Assembly: GCA_947427985.1 (NCBI GenBank)
Contig: CANEKB010000020.1
Span: forward strand, 1-13,963
Length of the DNA stretch: 13,963 nt
Direction of reading: 5' to 3'
Origin: an uncultured Candidatus Saccharibacteria bacterium
GTDB lineage: Bacteria > Patescibacteriota > Saccharimonadia > Saccharimonadales > Saccharimonadaceae
Shown here: piece after piece, positions 7,710-13,653 of the stretch
Layout: every line of letters starts with the position of its first letter
Position numbering within the stretch: the stretch's first letter is position 1
The notes under the pieces: model-generated
What the model was told of the DNA's origin: nothing
What the model saw: the letters and a program-made list of their open reading frames with translations, nothing else
Database searches by the model: none
Made by a program: the position numbers and the translations under genes

Positions 7710-8542
7710 GGATTTTCCTCGTCATCTTCGAGATCGTCGGAATTAATGACACTGATAGCCGAGCTGTTACGACCGTCTGCCGCAACTCTCACTGCACGAA
7801 CGAACCGGACATCGTCAGATTTAATACAGATATTCACGGCGTTGTCTTGGCTAAATTTAATACGCTCAACTGAATCTTCAAGATCGTGTTTAAAACTATA
7901 TTCGGCAGTCTTGTCGTTTGGCTGACAACCATTTTTTAAATCATAGACAATTTCTTTACTAAACGCAGTGTGAACGGTATTAGAGACAGGAGAGCGCGCA
8001 ATAACAAAAGTCCCCTTAAATTCGTTGGACGGGTTCATGTCGAGCGTACCACTCTTCCCTTGCATAAATCTAGTCTGCCAGAGTGACATGAATTCATTCA
8101 CTGTACTCGAGCCGCTATCAGTATCGTTGTTGCCACAATACAATGTGGCTTCCGCCCTAGCAAGTTCCTCCATAATGCTACCACTAGGCTGAATTGGATT
8201 TATATTCATATCAGCACTGCCAATAATCGTCGCAGTATAAGCTTGGCGGTCACCATTATCACCGTTAATACTAGGGTCGAAAACAATTATTTTGCCAAGG
8301 ATAGCCTGCCCAGAATTGCCAAGGCCAAGCGACTCCGGGCTAATTACTTCATTGTAGACTGAACGAAGAAATTCAGCAAAGGTTCGGACAGCATCAGTAT
8401 AGCGCTGGCTAGAGATCGAGGAAAAGGTACCCGCCAAAAGCCCTACCAGCATCAACCCAGAAATACCCAACACCAACATAACCTCTATAAGGCTAAAACC
8501 AGAACGAACAGTCTTAGGAGTTTTAGAAAAATTCTTTTTCAT
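7697..8542 (-). CDS. Type IV prepilin-like protein (GspH/FimT-like)
   Basis: The 281-residue protein has a basic leader, signal VRSG|FSLIEVMLVLGISGLMLVGLL with cleavage after Gly15, Phe +1 and Glu +5. This is the canonical type IV prepilin N-terminus, and FSLIEVMLVLGI is the usual wording for H-type/FimT minor pilins. Length is above the usual 160-200, so the globular domain is enlarged; a Cys pair flanks its C-terminal part. It begins two bases after the stop of the large secreted protein, with GAGG about ten bases upstream of the ATG, so it belongs to the same transcript. It is the first of the four pilin-like genes. Confidence 0.87.
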   Translation of the reverse strand: MKKNFSKTPKTVRSGFSLIEVMLVLGISGLMLVGLLAGTFSSISSQRYTDAVRTFAEFLRSVYNEVISPESLGLGNSGQAILGKIIVFDPSINGDNGDRQAYTATIIGSADMNINPIQPSGSIMEELARAEATLYCGNNDTDSGSSTVNEFMSLWQTRFMQGKSGTLDMNPSNEFKGTFVIARSPVSNTVHTAFSKEIVYDLKNGCQPNDKTAEYSFKHDLEDSVERIKFSQDNAVNICIKSDDVRFVRAVRVAADGRNSSAISVINSDDLEDDEENPCAH

Positions 8543-8544
8543 CC

Positions 8545-11500
8545 CTAATACCTCGGAGGAAGTTCACGCGAATAGGCCTCAGTGTAGCTGGAGCCGTAAC
8601 GACCCGCCTGCGCGTAAGCCCAAAGATAAGTATCTGCACTCAAATTAAAGACCTCAGCCGGAGTATACTTTTGCCAATCATTAATATAAGTAGGACCAAG
8701 AACAGCAGTATAGTTGTCGCCATCATTCGTGATATCGGCACCACCAGTACGATTGAGTTTTAGAGAGCTCGCAATAACCGGACCGTTGACACGGAGTGGA
8801 GCATCGCATGGGTGCGAGCCTGCTGGGCGAGTTTCTGTCCCGCCAGGATTACCGTTGCTAGAAGTAAAGTCTGCACAAGTGTTGATTACGGCGTTTGGCG
8901 CAATAATCCAAGCGTCAATCTGCGTCGCTCCGCTATAGATGTTTACCTTAGACGCATTTGGAGCATAGATAATTTTCTGAGGAAGAGAATAGATATCGTC
9001 GGCTCCACCATTGGATACGATCGAGCTATAGATGTTAACCTCGCTTTCGCCATGATACTCGGTCTCTGGAATATCACTCAAATAATCGCTAAGGCGCGAA
9101 ACTAAGGTTGGGTTTTTAGTGATACCAGCGCTACCAAGCGCGATATCGTTACGGATCGTCAACGGAGAGTTAGAATTAATACTGACGCCGATACTATTAG
9201 AACCGAAAGCAAGAGATCCGCCAGTACCAAAATTCAAGATACCACCATTCGCTACACCAAGATGCTCCGTCCAAGAACCGTAGGAGGCATTCGCCGAACC
9301 ACTAACTAGCGTACCGACGGTTGTGTTTTCATACCTCGAGGCCAGTGAAGTAGATATACCGCCATTTGCAAATACCCCTCCATTCCAGGTCGAAAGCGAT
9401 GGCTTTTTGGCGATGGTTCGACAAGCTGCATCGTAGTGAGTCCAATACGTTTGATTCTCAGGAGTCCAAACCCACTGATTACCGCTACTTTTACGCTTCA
9501 CTCCCCAATAATACTGCCATTTATACGCAAAACTATTACAATACTTATCGCCCACATAGTCTGGCACTACCATACTCCTAGTCTCGTTGTCAATCTTATG
9601 GAAACCAGTAAGGCCGTTCGTTGGGAAAGTATCGTTCAATAAAATATCGCCGGGGGAAACTGTAGTACAGTTAGGACTGACCAGTGTTTGGAGTGGAAGA
9701 CGTCGACGCCAGTATTCGCAAGGGTCATACTGACTTCGGCCTGGGTTATCAGAATACTTCAAGTTTTTATCCAAATCACCAGAAAGCGCCTCTTCATTAT
9801 AACCAGCTGACCATAATACCTCAAACGCTACAGACTGATACTCAGCAATACGGCGAGTGTTAATTGCTTCAGCCTCAGCCCACCATGTCATAGTTGTAGA
9901 TTCACCAGCGTACATTGGATTGCCATTGTTGCGGTTGCCAGAAGACGGCCCATCACTATTATTCGGCTCATTTGGCGAAACGTATTCAATTTCCGCCGAT
10001 GAATTTCCCGACCCGGAGCCAGAATTTGCATCCGCGTAGTATTTATACCGCGCTGGGTTCCATGAACAGGTATTAGTTTCTGGAACTGTATTGCACGGCC
10101 CGTCTTTTTTCTCAACGCGCTTTACGGGAATAGTTTTTGGTTCGTAGTTTATCTTCTCGATAGCTTTACCTTCTACGTTAATCACAAACCCCTGCTTACC
10201 CGGTACGCTCTTCTCGTCTGAAGCCGTGCTTGAGCCAGAACTAGGTTTCGGAGCACAAAATTTTTCTTTCGAGCTAGTCGTACCATCAGCATAGTTTACC
10301 CAATACTCCGTGCACATATTAGTTGTATCCCATTCGTCGTTCCCGCCAAAGGTATATCCTCCTAGATCAACTTCAGCATGAATTTTGTGCTCAAAATTTG
10401 CCTTAGCTTGATCGTAATCCGTACTGAGCTGCATCGAGACAATGTCCCCGTCCGCCTTGTTTTTGTCATCGGTTGTCCATTCCTTATGATTCACTACGTC
10501 GCGATCAGCTACTGATTCGACCGATGATTGGGGCCAGAATACGATCCCGCCAGTGTTTTGCTTAGGGGCATCGGTTTTTTTGATAACTGCGCAGGCTTTC
10601 GTTGTGCCGGTATCGTTCACGGGAAGCATTTTGTGCGGCGTAGAGTTATCCCACTTTACGGTTTTAGTTTGATATGAAATCGTCGAGCAAACTCTCTTCT
10701 CGGTCTCTTCTTCACCAAGCTGCACTTCGACCTTTAACACCTTATCACCAGTAGTGAACCAATCTGTTTCTTTCGACTCTACGCCAGGAGTAGACCAAGT
10801 ATCGGTTTCTGTTCTGTCGAGTAAATCAGTTTTGATAGTCCACTTAGTCGAAGCGTTTTCGTAAGTGCCGGCTACTTTACCGGCTTCGTAGCGAAGTTGG
10901 TGAGCAAACACGACCGTAGCTTTTCCATCTTCATCAGCCTTGACTTCAAGGTCAGGAGCATCGGAATCCCACGATAGCGAAACATTAGTATCGCCACCAC
11001 TGCTCGCGCGTGATTTAGATTGGAATTGCATCTGTGGATTCTCGAGGTTCAGATCCCAACAAAACCAAGCTGTGGTATCCCAATCTGTAGAAAATCCAGT
11101 GATACCAGCTTCTAAAGCTGCATAAAAATGGTCTTTTACTGTGTCCCATTTTTCTGTACCTGGTATACCGACCGATCCATCGATAAAATTATAGAAACCG
11201 CTACCAAGGTTACGAATTTGGTTAACCCGAACTAAGCCAGCTTGGTATCCTAGAGATGCAGCAACAACGCCAGAGCTATAAAAGACTTTCGGGCTGTAGG
11301 CTTCGAGCGCTAATCGGTAATAATATCCGCCATTTGTCTTGCAATTCTTGACTGTACCGCCTTTTACATTACCCGCATCTTTGATCGTAATGGAATCACT
11401 CTCTGCGGGGTACCGGCGCCAAGTCGCGCCATAACAAGTGTCCCAATAAACAGTCTTATTTTTGTCGGTTGTGCAGCTACCCCCCGTTGCACCAGTTCCA

Positions 11501-11616
11501 GTTCCAGAACTCCCTTCGGCAAAAACTTTTAGCGTTGTACCAGTTATACCAATAATGGTCATTGCTACAAAAGCAAGGACGCAAATCCTATATCGCCTAC
11601 GAAGACTCGTCTTCAT
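8545..11616 (-). CDS. Large secreted adhesin-like protein of the pilus cluster
   Basis: This 1023-residue protein has a signal peptide (MKTSLRRRYRICVLAF..., helix to about residue 35, likely cut after VFA) and no other membrane segment. The middle contains two stretches that look like tandem copies of a beta-sandwich domain (ATVVFAHQLRYE...CSTISYQ and KANFEHKIHAEV...CTEYWV). The C-terminal third is Gly/Ser/Asn-rich (VANGGILNFGTGGSLAFGSN, later APNASKVNIYSGATQIDAW), suggesting beta-helix folding, and ends RELPPRY, an ending I recall from Saccharibacteria surface proteins. Cysteines are frequent, fitting extracellular disulfides. It is one base after the stop of the upstream gene; an in-frame GTG at 11631 right behind GGAGGAG is an alternative start adding five residues. 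Position before minor pilins suggests a PilY1-like tip adhesin role; no PilY1 homology is visible. Confidence 0.7.
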   Translation of the reverse strand: MKTSLRRRYRICVLAFVAMTIIGITGTTLKVFAEGSSGTGTGATGGSCTTDKNKTVYWDTCYGATWRRYPAESDSITIKDAGNVKGGTVKNCKTNGGYYYRLALEAYSPKVFYSSGVVAASLGYQAGLVRVNQIRNLGSGFYNFIDGSVGIPGTEKWDTVKDHFYAALEAGITGFSTDWDTTAWFCWDLNLENPQMQFQSKSRASSGGDTNVSLSWDSDAPDLEVKADEDGKATVVFAHQLRYEAGKVAGTYENASTKWTIKTDLLDRTETDTWSTPGVESKETDWFTTGDKVLKVEVQLGEEETEKRVCSTISYQTKTVKWDNSTPHKMLPVNDTGTTKACAVIKKTDAPKQNTGGIVFWPQSSVESVADRDVVNHKEWTTDDKNKADGDIVSMQLSTDYDQAKANFEHKIHAEVDLGGYTFGGNDEWDTTNMCTEYWVNYADGTTSSKEKFCAPKPSSGSSTASDEKSVPGKQGFVINVEGKAIEKINYEPKTIPVKRVEKKDGPCNTVPETNTCSWNPARYKYYADANSGSGSGNSSAEIEYVSPNEPNNSDGPSSGNRNNGNPMYAGESTTMTWWAEAEAINTRRIAEYQSVAFEVLWSAGYNEEALSGDLDKNLKYSDNPGRSQYDPCEYWRRRLPLQTLVSPNCTTVSPGDILLNDTFPTNGLTGFHKIDNETRSMVVPDYVGDKYCNSFAYKWQYYWGVKRKSSGNQWVWTPENQTYWTHYDAACRTIAKKPSLSTWNGGVFANGGISTSLASRYENTTVGTLVSGSANASYGSWTEHLGVANGGILNFGTGGSLAFGSNSIGVSINSNSPLTIRNDIALGSAGITKNPTLVSRLSDYLSDIPETEYHGESEVNIYSSIVSNGGADDIYSLPQKIIYAPNASKVNIYSGATQIDAWIIAPNAVINTCADFTSSNGNPGGTETRPAGSHPCDAPLRVNGPVIASSLKLNRTGGADITNDGDNYTAVLGPTYINDWQKYTPAEVFNLSADTYLWAYAQAGRYGSSYTEAYSRELPPRY

Positions 11617-11617
11617 A

Positions 11618-12451
11618 TTAAGCACCGCCACCTTCTCCTCCTTGTTCGACGCTTAACTCATATTGCTTCATGAAGTATTCATTAGCAGCCTTATTGTCAC
11701 CTAGCATCGTACTGCAATAGTACAGGACACCATAAAAGGAAATTTTTTGATCTAAATCCAGTTTTTCCATATCTATATTTTTGGATTTATCAATTGCCTC
11801 ATTGTAAAAACCATTATTCTGAAGGACAATTATTTCCGCTAATTTAACTTGATTCTCATACTCTCTGCCATTTTCAGTATTCAACGTATCATTGACGGCA
11901 TCTTCAACAGCTTGAATTCCATCGGCACCACCTTTATTGAAAAAGTCCTGCAGAATATCGCGATAGTTATTAACGTCTTCACTTGTTCCGCCAGAAATAG
12001 TCGGAGCGTCTACCTCGGGCTTCGTTGTTAACGCAATAACTAAAGCTACGATTCCCCAGATAATCAGACCAACCGCAATTATACCCCCAACAATAAAGAC
12101 AATCGGCAGAACTTTCCTGCGGGTTCGCTCAGATTTCTTGCGTTTTTCTTCAGCTTTACGATTCTGCTCAGCAAAGTAATCCTCTTGCTGTGCAGCCCAG
12201 CTACCGATATTCTCCGTCTTAAACTGCGCGGCAGGACCTTGTGCAGAAGCCTGCAAGTGCGAGGTAGTAGCCGCATCTTGCGGCGCCTGAACGGGTACAA
12301 TGTTTGGCTGTATAGGTGTAGAAGCTGGCTGTTCGCCAGATGCGGAGCTGGATTGTTGGGCGGAAGCAGAAATAGGTCCAGACATAGGCTTCGGTGCGAC
12401 ATCTGGGCTTGGATTTGTAGAAGATTTTTTGCTCTCCGGAAAATCACTCAT
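11618..12451 (-). CDS. Single-pass membrane protein with Pro/Ser-rich cytoplasmic tail and outer helical domain
   Basis: No family recognised. The 277 residues divide into a low-complexity N-terminal part rich in Pro, Ser, Ala and Gln (about 1-85), a highly charged Lys/Arg/Glu segment (about 90-112), one membrane helix (VLPIVFIVGGIIAVGLIIWGIVALVIAL, about 114-142), and a C-terminal part of about 135 residues with helical, TPR-like spacing (YNEAIDKSKN, GVLYYCSTMLGDNKAANEYF). The C-terminus should face outside. Its last codons (EQGGEGGGA) double as a GGAGGAG ribosome site for the large secreted protein, which starts one base after its TAA, so the two proteins are tightly coupled. It may anchor, export or stabilise that protein; this is inference from linkage. 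The start is fixed by a promoter ending six bases before the ATG. Confidence 0.72.
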   Translation of the reverse strand: MSDFPESKKSSTNPSPDVAPKPMSGPISASAQQSSSASGEQPASTPIQPNIVPVQAPQDAATTSHLQASAQGPAAQFKTENIGSWAAQQEDYFAEQNRKAEEKRKKSERTRRKVLPIVFIVGGIIAVGLIIWGIVALVIALTTKPEVDAPTISGGTSEDVNNYRDILQDFFNKGGADGIQAVEDAVNDTLNTENGREYENQVKLAEIIVLQNNGFYNEAIDKSKNIDMEKLDLDQKISFYGVLYYCSTMLGDNKAANEYFMKQYELSVEQGGEGGGA

Positions 12452-12457
12452 GTTTAT

Positions 12458-12486
12458 ATATTAGCATAAGTTGTATAGTTTGAGAA
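12458..12486 (-). promoter_or_regulatory. Promoter of the adhesin/minor pilin operon (leaderless)
   Basis: On the minus strand TTCTCA (12486-12481), a 17-base spacer ending in TGC, then TAATAT (12463-12458), six bases before the ATG at 12451. The element is an extended -10 with no ribosome site between it and the start. It would drive the membrane protein, the adhesin-like protein and at least three pilin genes. Confidence 0.62.
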
Positions 12487-12558
12487 GTGCCGAAGATTTG
12501 AGTGTTTTTGCACTTATACGGAATACATTCTCGCATTCGTGGACGCGCTTTAATACGG

Positions 12559-13005
12559 CTAATCTAGCGTACCAGCACCGAACAAAAACACCAACCACTG
12601 CTCAAAGTTACTCATCGGCTCATCTAGGGTCTCAGCGTCACTAGAGCCTTCGGCTGAATATTTGTTCTTAGCGGCTTCAGAATTAGGCGGCAAATAAATC
12701 AGCGTCTCACCAGGAAGTTTTTTGTTCTGGTATTTACGTGCAGCGAGTTCTTGATATTCGGCAGAAACATAGTACTCATTCTCCAGCTCAAGGGTTTCCA
12801 CTTCTAGCTCAAGAAGAACTTTCTCACGCTTGCGATTTGCTAGTTCCTGAGCCAAAGTCCAGTTGCGCGACATTGAGGATACTGCACCCCACACAAAGAA
12901 TAAACACACCGTTACCGCCGCAATGATAATCATACGATCAAAAACAAAAAGGTTGTGTTGTAACCAATAGAGAGCCTTGCGCGCACGGGTCTTAAACTCA
13001 GACAT
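12559..13005 (-). CDS. DivIC/FtsB-like septum formation initiator
   Basis: This 148-residue bitopic protein has a short basic cytoplasmic N-terminus, one membrane helix (MIIIAAVTVCLFFVWGAV, about 25-42), then a coiled coil (LAQELANRKREKVLLELEVETLELENEY) and a conserved-looking tail QELAARKYQNKKLPGETLIYLP. That layout is typical of the FtsB/DivIC family, which links FtsL and FtsQ/DivIB in the divisome. The last 40 residues (acidic, Ser-rich, ending FEQWLVFLFGAGTLD) extend past the usual end and include a second hydrophobic patch. It lies between the tRNA gene and the pilus cluster with its own promoter. Naming within FtsL/FtsB/DivIC cannot be settled without alignment. Confidence 0.78.
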   Translation of the reverse strand: MSEFKTRARKALYWLQHNLFVFDRMIIIAAVTVCLFFVWGAVSSMSRNWTLAQELANRKREKVLLELEVETLELENEYYVSAEYQELAARKYQNKKLPGETLIYLPPNSEAAKNKYSAEGSSDAETLDEPMSNFEQWLVFLFGAGTLD

Positions 13006-13013
13006 ACATATAT

Positions 13014-13022
13014 ATTATAGCA
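13014..13022 (-). promoter_or_regulatory. Extended -10 promoter of the DivIC-like gene (near-leaderless)
   Basis: TGC TATAAT (13022-13014, minus strand) lies eight bases before the ATG at 13005, with only A/T bases between and no ribosome site. The bases TATGCTATAATATA recur exactly in front of the tRNA gene. Confidence 0.6.
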
Positions 13023-13027
13023 TAAAC

Positions 13028-13053
13028 AACATAAACCCCAGATGGGGGCATTT
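13028..13053 (-). terminator. Possible weak terminator after the tRNA gene
   Basis: On the minus strand CCCC-ATCT-GGGG (13047-13036) is followed by TTTATGTTGTTT. The stem is only four G-C pairs, with AAA/TTT able to extend it past a bulge. It lies five bases after the tRNA CCA end, where a terminator or processing site is expected. Confidence 0.35.
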
Positions 13054-13057
13054 ATAC

Positions 13058-13133
13058 TGGTGGGGGCGGTTGGGTTCGAACCAACGACCAAGCGGTTATG
13101 AGCCGCCTGCTCTAACCCCTGAGCTACGCCCCC
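13058..13133 (-). tRNA. tRNA with anticodon CAT, probably tRNA-Ile2 (lysidine type)
   Basis: The 76-base cloverleaf on the minus strand has acceptor GGGGGCG/CGCCCCC, a D arm with AGCTCAGGGGTTAGAGCA, anticodon loop CTCATAA on a 5-pair stem, T arm with GGTTCGAACCC, discriminator A and an encoded CCA. CAT would normally mean Met, but pair 1-72 is G-C, so it is not an initiator. The stretch TTAGAGCAGGCG..CTCATAA.CGCTTGGTCG closely resembles the minor isoleucine tRNA of E. coli (ileX) and not its elongator tRNA-Met. The C34 would then be changed to lysidine by TilS to read AUA. The Ile2 identity is from memory of those sequences. Confidence 0.93.
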
Positions 13134-13147
13134 AGGATTCTTTGTAT

Positions 13148-13176
13148 ATTATAGCATACTTTTTAGAGATATTTAA
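13148..13176 (-). promoter_or_regulatory. tRNA promoter
   Basis: On the minus strand TTAAAT (13176-13171), 17-base spacer ending in TGC, then TATAAT (13153-13148). Transcription should start about seven bases before the mature tRNA 5' end at 13133. Confidence 0.65.
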
Positions 13177-13194
13177 TCTGCAAGATGGCTATGC

Positions 13195-13223
13195 TTGCTA
13201 TATTTCACCTGGTTTTATATAAT
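13195..13223 (+). promoter_or_regulatory. Promoter of the small zinc-ribbon gene
   Basis: TTGCTA (13195-13200), exactly 17 bases, then TATAAT (13218-13223) on the plus strand. It is back to back with the tRNA promoter. Transcription from about 13230 would give a leader of about 100 bases before the ATG at 13330, unlike the leaderless promoters elsewhere in the window. Confidence 0.62.
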
Positions 13224-13242
13224 GATTGCAAGCTTTAGCAAA

Positions 13243-13299
13243 TGCTGGCACTTTAATAGCTGTAGGGATAAAAAATATCCAGGCATTTTTGTGCTAGCA
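13243..13299 (+). promoter_or_regulatory. Structured 5' leader of the zinc-ribbon gene
   Basis: TGCTGGCAC (13243-13251) pairs with GTGCTAGCA (13291-13299) over nine pairs including one G-U. Inside it GGATA-AAAAA-TATCC (13266-13280) forms a second hairpin. TAGCA at 13236-13240 could compete for TGCTA at 13292-13296. It matches no riboswitch class I know. A-rich bases and the ribosome site follow directly. Confidence 0.4.
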
Positions 13300-13329
13300 A
13301 AAACAAAAAGAAAGGTAAGGTGAGGTATA

Positions 13330-13653
13330 ATGTCAATCTGCCGTCTATGCCCGAATGAGACTTTATACGGAAGTACCTTCTGTCTGGAATGTGAGGCAAA
13401 GTACGAACGCATTAAGCACAAAAAAGGTCCGCCGGCACCCATTACGACAGCGCCGTTCGATATTTACGTTTGGGCTGAGTTTGAGGAGCTCAAGCGGGAA
13501 TGTCTACGGCGAGGTAAGACAGTAGAGCAAGCCAGAGAGGCCGTTTACAAAAGAGCAAAGGAGATGCAAGACCAGTACGATATAGGTCAGTACGCAAGGG
13601 CAATGAAACAACAGCGCGAAGCAGAGATTGCTCAACTGGCAGAACGAATTTAG
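13330..13653 (+). CDS. Small zinc-ribbon protein of unknown function
   Basis: The 107-residue protein has two knuckles at the N-terminus, Cys4-x2-Cys7 and Cys18-x2-Cys21, which probably bind one zinc ion, followed by a basic linker (KYERIKHKKGPPAP) and a mostly helical, charged C-terminal part rich in Arg, Glu and Gln. There is no signal peptide or membrane segment, so it is cytoplasmic. I do not recognise a family; nucleic-acid or protein binding is possible for such ribbons but not shown. A GGTGAGG ribosome site sits five bases before the ATG, and a promoter and structured leader lie upstream. It is read away from the tRNA gene and toward the hairpin-rich region at the right edge. The codon pattern and ribosome site support a real gene. 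Confidence 0.7.
   Translation: MSICRLCPNETLYGSTFCLECEAKYERIKHKKGPPAPITTAPFDIYVWAEFEELKRECLRRGKTVEQAREAVYKRAKEMQDQYDIGQYARAMKQQREAEIAQLAERI

Noticed and set aside
12079..12469. Open frames of 122 (minus) and 94 (plus) residues
   Set aside because: Both overlap the low-complexity part of the membrane protein gene in other frames; their composition (Arg, Leu, Ser rich) is typical of shadow frames.
12977..13222. Plus-strand open frame of 81 residues
   Set aside because: It runs antisense through the tRNA gene; the RLGSNQRPSGYEPPALTPELRP-like translation is the usual false protein made from a tRNA complement.
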